Shown here: positions 18,005 through 27,028 of the stretch, piece after piece
Position numbering within the stretch: the stretch's first letter is position 1
Layout: each line of letters opens with the position of its first letter
Assembly (NCBI GenBank): GCA_025360425.1
Contig: JANYCD010000006.1
Span: forward strand, 1 to 62,621
Length of the DNA stretch: 62,621 nucleotides
From: Sterolibacteriaceae bacterium
Lineage (GTDB): Bacteria; Pseudomonadota; Gammaproteobacteria; Burkholderiales; Rhodocyclaceae
Reading direction: 5' to 3'
Translations under genes and position numbers: made by a program
Notes under the pieces: generated by a model
What the model saw: the letters and a program-made list of their open reading frames with translations, nothing else
Told to the model about the DNA's origin: nothing
Databases searched by the model: none

Positions 18005-19120
18005 TCAGATCTCCAGTGTCATGACGCAATGCGCCTGCATGCCGACGCCGCCGGCACCATGCACGATGGCCGATGATGGCGACTCCAGGCCGTAGATGTC
18101 GGGGCAGGTGAGTTGACGCACCGCTTCACTGAGGCGCACCAGACCCGTTGCCATGATCGGATCCGCCGGCAGCGCGCCACCCGAAAGATTGATGGCGGTA
18201 TTTCCACTGCCGTTGAGCAGATCCATGCCGCGACCAGGCACGGCGAGGCCGAGCGACTCAAGGACCATCAATTCGCTGACGGCGGATGACGCACTGACTT
18301 CGGCAATCGACGCGCCCGGCTTGTCCCATCCGGCCCGCGCATAGGCCGACCGGGCGGCGACTTCGCAAGCCTCGAGCGCGCCGGCCTTGCGTGCTGCAAA
18401 AGAGTGGCGATCAGTCGACGCGCCCATACCGGTGATCCACACCGGCTTGCGCTGGGTTCGCCGCGCAATTTCTTCACTGGCCAGCAGAACAGCGACTGCG
18501 CCATCGACCGGCCGCGCCATCATCAACGCCCGCAGCGGCGCAGCGACATTGGCCGACGACAACACATCAGACTCGCCGGGCAACGACGCGATCTGGACAC
18601 GTCCGTGTCGCGCGGCATCGGACCAGCGTTTTGCAGTGATGCGCGCCAAATCGGCGGGCGTGCGACCGTGCTGCGCAAGATAACGCTGTGCCTGGATGCC
18701 GCTCGCGGCGCGATGGTCGAACCCGACCGGACGTTGATAGAACGGCTCACACTGGCTTGAATAGAACAGATTCACATCACTTTCGGACGGTTTGCTGTAG
18801 GCGATGATCAGACCAACCTGCGCGCCGCCAGCGGCGATCTTGGTGGTGCCATACAGGGCCGCCCACAGCCCGTCTTCCTCGACCCGCGACTCTTCCTTGT
18901 GATGCGCGCCCATGGCACCGAGGAATCCGCAGTTGGAAATGCTGCGTCCGTCGAGCACGTCGCTGCCTGAGTCGATGACGAAGTCGACGTCGTCGATGGA
19001 AAGTCCCGTACCCTTGAATACGGAAGCTACTACGGCGGAGATCAGGTCGACATGCTGCGCGCCGCTCCAGCGCGGACGCAACTCGGTTTGCGCGGAGGCG
19101 ACGACCGCAACCCTATCCAT
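18005..19120 (-). CDS. Thiolase-fold protein without catalytic residues, copy 2
   Basis: A 371-aa thiolase-like protein, more diverged than its neighbour. The Cys loop region reads EEDGLWAALYG and the late His motif reads LSGGALPADPIMATG, so neither the nucleophile nor the His is present. It sits 3 nt upstream of copy 1 and is likely co-translated. It may be a structural subunit of a hetero-oligomer with copy 1 and the tandem DUF35 protein. The ATG at 19120 is chosen: a TTG at 19168 is possible, but the strong Shine-Dalgarno at 19183-19188 is better placed for a short upstream ORF. Confidence 0.75.
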   Translation of the reverse strand: MDRVAVVASAQTELRPRWSGAQHVDLISAVVASVFKGTGLSIDDVDFVIDSGSDVLDGRSISNCGFLGAMGAHHKEESRVEEDGLWAALYGTTKIAAGGAQVGLIIAYSKPSESDVNLFYSSQCEPFYQRPVGFDHRAASGIQAQRYLAQHGRTPADLARITAKRWSDAARHGRVQIASLPGESDVLSSANVAAPLRALMMARPVDGAVAVLLASEEIARRTQRKPVWITGMGASTDRHSFAARKAGALEACEVAARSAYARAGWDKPGASIAEVSASSAVSELMVLESLGLAVPGRGMDLLNGSGNTAINLSGGALPADPIMATGLVRLSEAVRQLTCPDIYGLESPSSAIVHGAGGVGMQAHCVMTLEI

Positions 19121-19172
19121 GTTGAGATTCCGACTGTTGCGCACAACGCGGCCTCTTGGTGCAAACAACCAT
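19113..19172 (-). CDS. Candidate 19-codon leader ORF coupled to the thiolase-fold gene
   Basis: ATG at 19172 follows a perfect AGGAGG (19183-19188) with a 10-nt spacer. The frame encodes 19 residues starting MVVCTKRPRC and stops at 19113. Its stop overlaps the ATG (19118-19120) of the downstream gene, giving ATGGATAG. That arrangement favours translational coupling, since the downstream ATG has only a weak GGAA of its own. The peptide itself resembles nothing I recognise. It may instead be that the thiolase-fold gene starts at TTG 19168. Confidence 0.4.
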   Translation of the reverse strand: MVVCTKRPRCAQQSESQHG

Positions 19173-19668
19173 CGCGCAGTTACCTCCTGAAAATTTCAAA
19201 GCGACCCGACAAACAAATCACGTAAATTTGCTGACATATTAATACGCGCCGCGCAGAGATCAAGCATGAAGTCGATGATTTATCGGTTTTAACTTCACGC
19301 TGACCGCAGCAGTAGAGCATGGCGACCATCGTGTTACAGCGCAACAACTCTGCCCGAAACATGCCAATCAAATGACTATTCTTATTGAAATTGGGTGGTC
19401 CTGCGTGGCTTGCAGCCCAATTTCAACAAGCCTGTTCTTGAGTAAAAAATAACCGATGAACTCTCGGTTTAAATCTTGACGACCCCATGGCCGATGATAG
19501 AATCAATCGCACAAGTAGACCCCAAAGGGGAAAACTGGCTGACACGCGGCAAGCATTCGACGGTGTTATCCCGTTTCGGGCATTTACAAATAATGGTCCC
19601 TGGCGCTTTGTCGACAGTCACTCGCGGTCAAACTTGTGGATATTCACCAATAAAAAAGGAAGCCGCAC
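19173..19668. promoter_or_regulatory. Divergent intergenic control region
   Basis: About 500 bp without a gene, separating the minus-strand cluster (start 19120) from the plus-strand monooxygenase (start 19669). It is clearly more AT-rich than the flanking genes. It holds an inverted repeat AACCGA (19451-19456) and TCGGTT (19464-19469) seven bases upstream of the -35 box described separately. No operator matching the three 25-bp sites elsewhere is present. It must contain the promoter of the 19-kb minus-strand operon as well, but I cannot place that with confidence. Confidence 0.6.
19476..19503 (+). promoter_or_regulatory. Sigma-70-type promoter of the luciferase-like monooxygenase gene
   Basis: TTGACG (19476-19481) and TAGAAT (19498-19503) are separated by 16 bp, each with one mismatch to the consensus. 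The predicted transcript has an untranslated leader of roughly 160 nt before the ATG at 19669. The inverted repeat at 19451-19469 lies just upstream, a usual position for an activator. Confidence 0.55.
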
Positions 19669-20787
19669 ATGAACTCAGCATTGTTCAACGTTCCGTACTC
19701 CAAACCCGGGCGCACCGCGCGCCAGACATTTGATTGGGCGTTGGCCAATGCACGTGTCGCCGACGAAGTCGGTTTCACGGAAATGCTGGTTGCCGAACAC
19801 GCCACGCAATTGTGGGAGAACATTCCCAATCCGGAACTGGTGATCGCGGCAGCGGCATCACAGACCAAGCGGATCAGGTTTGCTCCGATGGCTCACTTGC
19901 TGCCACACCACCATCCGGCGCAACTGGCGATCATGGTCGGCTGGCTTTCGCAGATTCTCGAAGGGCGCTATTTTCTCGGCGTCGGTGCGGGCGCATTTCC
20001 CGAGTCGGCAATGCTGCACGGATTGCCGGAAGATATGTCAGAAAATCCCGAGCGCGTGCGCGAGTCACTGGAGATCATGGAAAAGGTCTGGAAGCGGGAG
20101 CACTTTCGCCATTCAGGCAAATACTACAAGGCCGGCTTCCCCGAAGATCCCCTCAAGAAAGCGACTTCGGTCGATGCGGACCACATGGCACACCTGTTGT
20201 CGGACTTTAGCCCCTGGGGTGGAAAGCTGGAGATCGTCGTCAGTGGCATCAGCCCGAACTCACCTTCGATCAAATTTGCCGGCGCACGCGGCTACCACCC
20301 GATCTCGGTTTTTTCAGGTGCCGCTACATTGAAAAATCACTGGGAAATCTACGAACAGGCGGCCTTGGCCAATGGCCACAAGCCGCATCGCAAGAACCAT
20401 CGGGTTTCGGCCGACATCTTTGTCGCGGAGACCGACAAGGAAGCCCGCCGCCTGGCGCTGGAAGGTCCCATCGGTCATTGCTGGAAAAATTATCTGTTCC
20501 CGCTTTACCAGCGTTTCAACCTGCTGGACTCTCACATCGCCGACAAGGGCGCGAACAAATCAGACATCACACTTGAATGGCTCTGCGACAACGTGTGGAT
20601 CGTCGGCTCGCCCGCGACCGTGCGCGAGAAAGTGGAAGCGCTGATGGACAGGACGACCGGTGGCTGGGGTACATTGCTCATGCCCATGTACGACGCCATC
20701 GATGACCCCGCGCCGTGGTTCCAGTCGCTGAAACTCTTCGCGCAGGAAGTCGCGCCCAAGATCAAGCTGCCGTTCAAGATGTCCTGA
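19669..20787 (+). CDS. Luciferase-like (LLM class) flavin-dependent monooxygenase
   Basis: A 372-aa TIM-barrel protein of the bacterial luciferase family. It has EMLVAEHATQLWENIPNPELVIAAAA near the N-terminus, MAHLLPHHHPAQLA, LEGRYFLGVGAGAFPE and a C-terminal IVGSPATVREKVEAL. These enzymes use reduced FMN (or F420) and O2 for oxygenation, including Baeyer-Villiger-type and aldehyde oxidations. A flavin reductase is not encoded in the window. AAAAGGA (19654-19660) sets the start. It stands alone on the plus strand, opposite the thiolase-fold cluster, and converges on the BVMO gene. Confidence 0.88.
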   Translation: MNSALFNVPYSKPGRTARQTFDWALANARVADEVGFTEMLVAEHATQLWENIPNPELVIAAAASQTKRIRFAPMAHLLPHHHPAQLAIMVGWLSQILEGRYFLGVGAGAFPESAMLHGLPEDMSENPERVRESLEIMEKVWKREHFRHSGKYYKAGFPEDPLKKATSVDADHMAHLLSDFSPWGGKLEIVVSGISPNSPSIKFAGARGYHPISVFSGAATLKNHWEIYEQAALANGHKPHRKNHRVSADIFVAETDKEARRLALEGPIGHCWKNYLFPLYQRFNLLDSHIADKGANKSDITLEWLCDNVWIVGSPATVREKVEALMDRTTGGWGTLLMPMYDAIDDPAPWFQSLKLFAQEVAPKIKLPFKMS

Positions 20788-20901
20788 GCGAGCGATGTCG
20801 TATTGAATAGCCACAGGACATTTATGCGGCTGTCGAATTCTGCGCGGGAGTAAAAAGAGGCCAGCCGACGTACGCCATGGTCCGCGGTTCGACCATGGTC
20901 A

Positions 20902-22416
20902 TCAAACCTTTGTCAGCGTCTCCGCTTCTTGAGTCTTGAGCGTTCGGAAAGCCTCCATATCCGGGACGGAAGTTCGTTCCCGGTAAGTCGTCATGTTGTG
21001 CGGCCACTGCGTGACGACGCGGCCGGACGCTGAGCGATAATATTTGCTGCCGACAACACGCCAAACCTCGACGGCATTGATGTCGCGCTGCATCGCGGCG
21101 TTATAGTCGTCCATGACATCCTGCCGCACGTCCATCGACCTGATGCCGTTCGTCCCCATTTCATCCACCTTGCGGCTGATGTAGTCGGCCTGGGATTCGA
21201 GCATGTGGAGGATCGATCCGTTGTTGGTGTTGGGGCCATAGAACATGAACAGGTTGGGGAAACCCGCCGTCGTGATGCCGAGATAAGCCTGCGGTCCGTC
21301 ACTCCATGCATCCTTTAGGCGCAATCCATTGCGGCCGCTGACATTGATGACGGAGAGAAACTTGTTGGCCGCATAGCCGGTGGCGAGGATGACGACATCG
21401 ACCTTGCGCTCGATACCATCCTCAGTCTTGATGCCTGCGGCGGTCAACCGAACGATCGGATCGGTAACCAATTCGACATTGGACCGGTTGAATGCAGGGT
21501 AAAAGTCGTTGGAGAACAGTGGACGCTGGGAACCAAGAGGAACATTCGGCAACATTTTGGCGCGTGTCTCCGGATCGGTCACGGTATTCAAATTGTCCAG
21601 CGCCATTTTTTTGACATCCACCATCAGTTCAGGCTTGTCGAACAGCAGCAGCAACTCGTAAAAGGCGAACTGCTCCTCACGGATCTTGCGGCCGATCGAC
21701 GGGTCGCTGCGCATCTGCTGTAGTTGCTCTTCGGAATACGGCGTGTCTTCCTTGGGCATCACCCAGTTGGCGGTACGCTGGTACACGAACAGCTGCTTCG
21801 CCTCTTTGGCAACTTCCGGAATCAGTTGCACGGCGCTGGCCGCGCTGCCGATCACGGCAACGGTCTTGCCGCGCAGGTCGACACCCTCCGGCCACAGCGC
21901 AGTGTGCAGCATCCGGCCCTTGAAATCCTTGAGGCCGGGAATATCCGGCCACTGGATTTCGTTGAACATGCCCAGGGCACTGATGAATACATCGGCGACG
22001 ATGCGCTGATCATCTGTTGTATTCAGATGCCATTCGCAATGCGCATCATCCCAACGCGCGCTGGCAATGCCAGTACTGAAACGGATGTGCGACGCAATGC
22101 CATACTTGTCGACGCAGTTCTGCATGTAGGCGCGGATTTCGGCATGGCCGGCATAAGGCCTCGACCAGTCCGGCTTGAGTTCAAACGAGAACGAATACAG
22201 ATGGGATGGGATGTCGCAGGACAGCCCCGGATAGCGATTGTTGAACCAGGTGCCACCTGCGCCACTGGAGCGTTCAAGAATGACGAAATCCTCAATGCCG
22301 GCCTGCTTGAGCTTGATCGCCATGCAGATTCCGCCCGGCCCGGCGCCGACAATGGCGATGCGATGTTTTTCCGTACCTTTATCCTGCCATGCTTTCCGAT
22401 CTTGCGATTTCATCAT
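20902..22416 (-). CDS. Flavin-dependent Baeyer-Villiger monooxygenase
   Basis: A 504-aa type I BVMO/FMO-like enzyme. VGAGPGGICMAI (FAD Rossmann), the fingerprint F-x-G-x3-H-x3-W-P in FKGRMLHTALWPEG (about 164-177), and the second Rossmann VIGSAASAVQ (NADPH) are all present. It would insert oxygen next to a ketone to give an ester or lactone, which an MBL or alpha/beta hydrolase could open. GGAGGAGG lies directly upstream. It is the last gene of the minus-strand operon that begins near 34.9 kb, 65 bp after the thiolase gene. Confidence 0.88.
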   Translation of the reverse strand: MMKSQDRKAWQDKGTEKHRIAIVGAGPGGICMAIKLKQAGIEDFVILERSSGAGGTWFNNRYPGLSCDIPSHLYSFSFELKPDWSRPYAGHAEIRAYMQNCVDKYGIASHIRFSTGIASARWDDAHCEWHLNTTDDQRIVADVFISALGMFNEIQWPDIPGLKDFKGRMLHTALWPEGVDLRGKTVAVIGSAASAVQLIPEVAKEAKQLFVYQRTANWVMPKEDTPYSEEQLQQMRSDPSIGRKIREEQFAFYELLLLFDKPELMVDVKKMALDNLNTVTDPETRAKMLPNVPLGSQRPLFSNDFYPAFNRSNVELVTDPIVRLTAAGIKTEDGIERKVDVVILATGYAANKFLSVINVSGRNGLRLKDAWSDGPQAYLGITTAGFPNLFMFYGPNTNNGSILHMLESQADYISRKVDEMGTNGIRSMDVRQDVMDDYNAAMQRDINAVEVWRVVGSKYYRSASGRVVTQWPHNMTTYRERTSVPDMEAFRTLKTQEAETLTKV

Positions 22417-22481
22417 CCCTCCTCCTCAGAGTGGTCGTTCAATCGTCGACTCTTCAGGCGCGCAGATTATCGCTCCTGTCG

Positions 22482-23675
22482 CTAAAGCCGCTCAATCAAA
22501 GTGGCGTTGGCCATGCCGCCACTTTCGCACATCGTCTGCAAACCGTAACGGCCGCCGCTCTGTTCGAGTCGTGCCAACAGGCTTGCCATCAGACGGCCAC
22601 CCGATGCACCGACCGGATGACCGAAGGCAATCGCGCCGCCCCAGGCATTCACTTTTTCCGGATCGACATCAAACGTTTTCTGCCATGCCAGCGGAACCGG
22701 AGCGAAGGCTTCGTTGACCTCGAAGGCATCAATGTCGGCGATCTTCAGCCCGGCCTTGTCGAGCAGCTTTTGCGTCGCCGGCATGATCGCGGTCAACATC
22801 ATGATCAGATCATCACCGGCGACGCAGGAACGCACGATGCGCGCGCGTGGCTTTAGCTTGAGGCGCTTCAGCGCGGCCTCCGAGCAGACCAGCATGGCCG
22901 AAGCACCGTCGGAGATCTGCGATGATCCGGCCGCCGTCACGCTCCACTCGATTTCCGGGAAACGCAGCTTCATTTCGTCGTTCACAAAAGCATGGGCCAG
23001 CGCCGCCAAACGTTCGGCGGTGGTATCGCGGCGAATACCTTCGTCGCTGCTAAACAGCGTCGTTTCCTCCTCTGCATTCGGCACCCGGATCGGCACGATC
23101 TGCGCGGCGAGCCAGCCGCTGTCGGCGGCCAATGCCGCACGCGTGTGCGAACGCAGTGCGCAGGCATCAAGCTCATCGCGCGTCAGCTTGTACTTCGCAG
23201 CAATCAGCTCGGCCGAAATCCCCTGCCCCACCAACCCTTGCGGATAGCGGGCGCGGAACATCGGACCCAGTTCGTCGCGCCCCTGGCGATTGAACCTGGC
23301 CGGAATCAGACTCATCATTTCCACGCCACCAGCCACCACCACATCGGCGTTTCCACTCATCACTGCCTGTGCGGCGAAATCGAATGCCTGCTGTGCCGAA
23401 CCGCATTTGCGGTCGAGGGTTACGCCAGGCGTCGACTCGACCATGCCGGCGGCCAGCCAGGCATGGCGAGCAATATTGCCAGCCTGCTCGCCGACCTGGC
23501 CAACGCAGCCGGCGATCACGTCGTCCACTTCGGCCGAATCGATACCGCTGCGCGCGATCAGGGCCTGCAGCACCTGGGCGAACAGGTCTACCGGATGCGC
23601 ATTCGCCAGCCCGCCGCCGGCGCGGCCCTTGCCAAACGGGCTGCGCACGACATCGACGAGATAGGCAACGCTCAT
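22482..23675 (-). CDS. Acetyl-CoA acetyltransferase (thiolase), complete active site
   Basis: A 397-aa thiolase of the FadA type. The nucleophile lies in LDRKCGSAQQAF (about residue 90), GHPVGASGGR carries the His, and CESGGMANA near the C-terminus carries the second catalytic Cys. All are intact, unlike the thiolase-fold proteins at 16.8-19.1 kb. It should release acetyl- or propionyl-CoA from a 3-ketoacyl-CoA. It overlaps nothing but lies 1 nt from the carboxyltransferase-like gene, so the two are co-transcribed. Confidence 0.92.
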   Translation of the reverse strand: MSVAYLVDVVRSPFGKGRAGGGLANAHPVDLFAQVLQALIARSGIDSAEVDDVIAGCVGQVGEQAGNIARHAWLAAGMVESTPGVTLDRKCGSAQQAFDFAAQAVMSGNADVVVAGGVEMMSLIPARFNRQGRDELGPMFRARYPQGLVGQGISAELIAAKYKLTRDELDACALRSHTRAALAADSGWLAAQIVPIRVPNAEEETTLFSSDEGIRRDTTAERLAALAHAFVNDEMKLRFPEIEWSVTAAGSSQISDGASAMLVCSEAALKRLKLKPRARIVRSCVAGDDLIMMLTAIMPATQKLLDKAGLKIADIDAFEVNEAFAPVPLAWQKTFDVDPEKVNAWGGAIAFGHPVGASGGRLMASLLARLEQSGGRYGLQTMCESGGMANATLIERL

Positions 23676-23676
23676 C

Positions 23677-25131
23677 TCAGCGACTCAGTTCGATGGACAT
23701 CTCGGCTGACTTGATCTGCAGATGCTTGCCGCTGGAGAGTTGCATGAGCTGGCGCGCGAAGTCGAGTTCGGGCGACGACAGGGTCGGGAAATCGAGCCGG
23801 ATCGGACCTGCGTCGCGCATCGCCTGGATGTCGTGCGCCGGTACCAGCGCGCGCAGCAGCAGCTCGTCGTCTTCGACACCGCCGTTGCGTTTGCGGATTT
23901 CTTCCAGGCTCGGATTCTCTGGCGGGTCGGCAAGGAACTCCTTGTATTTGGGCTGGGCAGCGATGCGATCCATGATGTCCGGCTCGATCGGCGACACCGG
24001 GTTGCCGTAGTGACCGGCCGCGTACTTGAGGACTTCTTCCGGAATCACGCTATAGCGCTTGCCGGTAACGATGTTGAGTACCGCGAGGGTTCCCACCAGT
24101 TGCGAGAATGGCGTGATCATCCCCGGATAGCCAAGCTCCTTGCGCACCACGGCCGTCTCGCGCAGCACGTCGTCGAGGCGGTCGGCCATGCCATGCTGGG
24201 CCAGTTGATTCTTGAAGGTGCCGGTCATGCCGCCGGGCACCTGGTGTTCGAAGGCGAACAGGTCGTACTCGTTCGGCACGCCAGTGGTGAAGCCGTAGGT
24301 CCTGGCGATGCGCTCAAAGTGTTCGGCCACCGGCGCCAGCAGGCTCTTGTCGAGATTCGAAGTGTGCCCCAGCTGCGAGATATTGTGCAACATGATTTCG
24401 GTGGACGGAATCGATGTGCCATTGGCGAGCGGGCGGCTGGCGGTGTGGATGATGTTGACGCCGTGCTTGATCGCCTCAAGGTAAACCTGCGCGCCCTGGC
24501 CGGTGATGTTGTGCGAGATGATTTCGATCGGCTTGCCCCGCGCATTGGCCTTGACCGCCGCGACCAGGCTGCCGACCCGCTCCGGCCGCAGGCAGCCGCA
24601 GGTGTCGTAGATGAACAGCGTATCGACATCCGCAATCGCCGACATCTTGGCGGCGATATTGCCGAAGTATTCGTCGGTATAGACGGGGGCGAGGCCGTAG
24701 TAGATGGTGCCGGCAATCTCGGTCCCGGTTTCCTTGGCGACCTTCGCCAGCCGCGCGATCTTGTTCCAGTTGTACAGCGCATCGTAGATCCAGACGCTAC
24801 GGATGCCATGCGCGCACAGTCGGCGCATCCACAGGTCCATCAGCGCATCCGGCGTAACCGCGAAGGTGACGCAGGCATTGCTGCGCATGCCGCCGCGCAG
24901 GCGACTGTTGGGCATGGACTGGATCAACAGATCAAGCCCCTTCCAGACATCTTCGCGGCAATATTTGATCAGCACCTCGAACAGCGAACTGCCGGCGAGG
25001 TCGACGACACGAAAGCCGGTCTTGTCGATCAGCGGCGTCACCGGCAGCGCCATGCCGGCCTGCATGCGCATGCCCCACAGGCTTTGCTGGCCGTCACGCA
25101 GTGTCTGGTCTATGAATTCGATATGGGCCAT
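23677..25131 (-). CDS. Carboxyltransferase-like protein, divergent metal site, copy 2
   Basis: A 484-aa HMGL-type carboxyltransferase paralogue of 7119-8582. It shares MAHIEF, RDGQQSLWGMRM (12-23, D13 retained) and the whole length. The Lys that is carboxylated in pyruvate carboxylase and 5S is again Tyr175 (FIYDTCGCL). Of the HxH pair, the first is Ile205 and the second is His207 (IISHN), the opposite of copy 1. It heads a run carboxyltransferase-like, biotin carboxylase, biotin carrier, PPDK-like, all with short gaps or overlap. It would receive CO2 from biotin, but the altered metal site makes the acceptor and mechanism uncertain. Confidence 0.83.
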   Translation of the reverse strand: MAHIEFIDQTLRDGQQSLWGMRMQAGMALPVTPLIDKTGFRVVDLAGSSLFEVLIKYCREDVWKGLDLLIQSMPNSRLRGGMRSNACVTFAVTPDALMDLWMRRLCAHGIRSVWIYDALYNWNKIARLAKVAKETGTEIAGTIYYGLAPVYTDEYFGNIAAKMSAIADVDTLFIYDTCGCLRPERVGSLVAAVKANARGKPIEIISHNITGQGAQVYLEAIKHGVNIIHTASRPLANGTSIPSTEIMLHNISQLGHTSNLDKSLLAPVAEHFERIARTYGFTTGVPNEYDLFAFEHQVPGGMTGTFKNQLAQHGMADRLDDVLRETAVVRKELGYPGMITPFSQLVGTLAVLNIVTGKRYSVIPEEVLKYAAGHYGNPVSPIEPDIMDRIAAQPKYKEFLADPPENPSLEEIRKRNGGVEDDELLLRALVPAHDIQAMRDAGPIRLDFPTLSSPELDFARQLMQLSSGKHLQIKSAEMSIELSR

Positions 25132-25148
25132 CTCGTTCTCTCTTCAGG

Positions 25149-26522
25149 TTATGGGCTGCAATTTTTCTGGTATGCCGGCAACAGCGTGGTCTCGAGCCAG
25201 CGCGTGTTCACTTTCCCCGCCGCGTAATCCTCGTGCCGCATCACGAAGCGATGAAATTCGATATTGGTCTCGATGCCTTCGATCTCGAACGCATCGAGTG
25301 CAAGACGCATGGCCTCGACGGCGCTGGCGCGATCGGGCGCATGCACCAGCAGCTTGGCGATCATCGAGTCGTAATAAGGCGGCACCAGGTAACCCGTATA
25401 ACAATGGGTGTCGAGACGCACGTTGGGGCCATACGGCGGCGACCAGCGCGTGATGCGGCCGGGGCGCGGCATGAAGCCATCGCGCGGCTGCTCGGCGTTG
25501 ATGCGGCACTCGATTGCGTGGCCGCTGATCCTGACGTCGCTCTGGCGCACCGATATCGGCATGCCCGAGGAGATGCGCAATTGCTCCTGCACGATATCGA
25601 CGCCGGTGATCAGCTCGGTCACCGGATGCTCGACCTGGACGCGCGCATTCATCTCGATGAAGAAGAAATCCTCGCGGTCGGCGTCGTAGAGATATTCCAC
25701 GGTACCGGCGTTGACGTAGCCGAGGTAGCGCACCAGGTTGAGGGCCGACGCATGCAAGCGGGTACGGACGGCTTCGGGAAGCACGTAACCCGGACCCTCC
25801 TCGACCACCTTCTGGTAGCGCCGCTGGATCGAACAATCGCGTTCGCCAAGGTGCAGTGCATTGCCGAAGTTGTCGCCGAACACCTGCACTTCGATGTGGC
25901 GCGCATTGCCGATGAAGCGCTCCATGTACAGCGAGCCATCGCCAAACGCGGCCAGTGCTTCCCGCGATGCGCGCTCGAACGACGCTTCGATGTCGGATGC
26001 ATCATGGGCCACGAACACGCCACGGCCGCCACCGCCGGCGGCCGCCTTGAGCATCACCGGATAGCCGATGCCTTTCGCTATGCTTGCCGCTTCCTTTGCC
26101 GTGTGCACGAGGTTGGAGCCCGGCACGATCGGAACACCGGCGGCCTCCGCAGCAGCGCGCGCTTCGAGTTTGTCGCCGACACGGCGAATCGCCTCGGCGC
26201 CGGGGCCGATGAATTTCACGTTGTTGTCTTCGCAAAGCTTGGCGAGTTCGAAGCGCTCGGACAGGAATCCATATCCCGGATGCAGACCGTCGCAGCCCGT
26301 GGACAACGCCGCCTGACAGACCAGCGCGGGATTCAGGTAGCTGGCGGCGGCAGGTGCAGGACCGATGCACACGACGCGGTCGGCACGCTTTGCGCCCAGC
26401 GTCTCGCGGTCGACATGCGATACCGCGAGCACGGTCTCGATGCCCAGCGCCTTGCAAGCGTCGATAACCCTGACCGCGATCTCGCCGCGGTTCGCGATCA
26501 GTACACGTTTAAGCAGTGCCAT
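25149..26522 (-). CDS. Biotin carboxylase (AccC-like)
   Basis: A 457-aa ATP-grasp enzyme with every expected motif: IANRGEIAVRV at the N-terminus, HPGYGFLSE, the glycine-rich loop KAAAGGGGRG, HIEVQVFGD, ERDCSIQRRYQKVVEE and EMNARVQVEHPVTE, which includes the catalytic Arg/Glu region. It carboxylates biotin on the carrier protein with ATP and bicarbonate. It lies between the carboxyltransferase-like gene (17-nt gap) and the biotin carrier gene (17-nt gap). It could be a plain acetyl-/propionyl-type AccC, but its fixed neighbours suggest service to the divergent carboxyltransferase. Confidence 0.93.
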   Translation of the reverse strand: MALLKRVLIANRGEIAVRVIDACKALGIETVLAVSHVDRETLGAKRADRVVCIGPAPAAASYLNPALVCQAALSTGCDGLHPGYGFLSERFELAKLCEDNNVKFIGPGAEAIRRVGDKLEARAAAEAAGVPIVPGSNLVHTAKEAASIAKGIGYPVMLKAAAGGGGRGVFVAHDASDIEASFERASREALAAFGDGSLYMERFIGNARHIEVQVFGDNFGNALHLGERDCSIQRRYQKVVEEGPGYVLPEAVRTRLHASALNLVRYLGYVNAGTVEYLYDADREDFFFIEMNARVQVEHPVTELITGVDIVQEQLRISSGMPISVRQSDVRISGHAIECRINAEQPRDGFMPRPGRITRWSPPYGPNVRLDTHCYTGYLVPPYYDSMIAKLLVHAPDRASAVEAMRLALDAFEIEGIETNIEFHRFVMRHEDYAAGKVNTRWLETTLLPAYQKNCSP

Positions 26523-26539
26523 GAGGTTCGGTCGAAGCG

Positions 26540-27028
26540 TCAGTCGACTGCGATAATGAACAGCGGAGCATCGTGTTCGACCATTTCTCCATCGGCGACG
26601 AGGCGGCGCACAACCTTGCCCTTCACATTGCTATTGACCTGTGTGAACAGTTTCATCACTTCAATAAGGCACAGCGGCGCACCCGCTTCGATCAACTGGC
26701 CCTCCTGCACGAATGGTGGCGCACCCGGCTTCGATTGGCCCCAGACTACGCCAAGACTCGGTGCACGCAGGTAGACCTGTCCTGCCGCCAATTCAGCGGG
26801 CGCCAGCAATACGGGCTTGGCTGCGGGTGTTGCCGTGGCAGGCGGAGCAGCAGCAGGCATGACAGCGGCGCTTGTCACTGGGAGCGGAGCAGTGGCTGCC
26901 GCAGTCGCAAGCGATCCGTTCTTCGACACGGCGATCTTCAAACCCTCAACTTCGAGTCGCAATTCCTGCCAATCCGACTTTTCGAAAAAAGTCAGCAGGC
27001 TTTTTATTTCTTCGTTCTTGATACTCAT
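26540..27028 (-). CDS. Biotin carboxyl carrier protein (AccB-like), copy 2
   Basis: A 162-aa protein. The N-terminal EEIKSLLTFFEKSDWQELRLEVEG resembles copy 1. An Ala/Pro-rich swinging linker (about 40-75) and a biotinyl domain follow, with IEVMKLF (Lys126) and DAPLFIIAVD at the end. The ATG at 27028 is used because it overlaps the PPDK-like stop (ATGA, 27025-27028), implying translational coupling. It is the CO2 carrier for the biotin carboxylase at 25149-26522. Confidence 0.9.
   Translation of the reverse strand: MSIKNEEIKSLLTFFEKSDWQELRLEVEGLKIAVSKNGSLATAAATAPLPVTSAAVMPAAAPPATATPAAKPVLLAPAELAAGQVYLRAPSLGVVWGQSKPGAPPFVQEGQLIEAGAPLCLIEVMKLFTQVNSNVKGKVVRRLVADGEMVEHDAPLFIIAVD

Noticed and set aside
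23722..25227. 501-codon plus-strand frame opposite the second carboxyltransferase-like gene
   Set aside because: Mirror of the same codon bias as at 7551-8927. Two paralogues giving similar antisense frames is expected from composition.
23677..27028. Ordinary acetyl-CoA or propionyl-CoA carboxylase operon
   Set aside because: The carboxyltransferase is of the pyruvate carboxylase/HMGL type with altered metal ligands, not the crotonase-type AccA/AccD or PccB that acts on acyl-CoAs.
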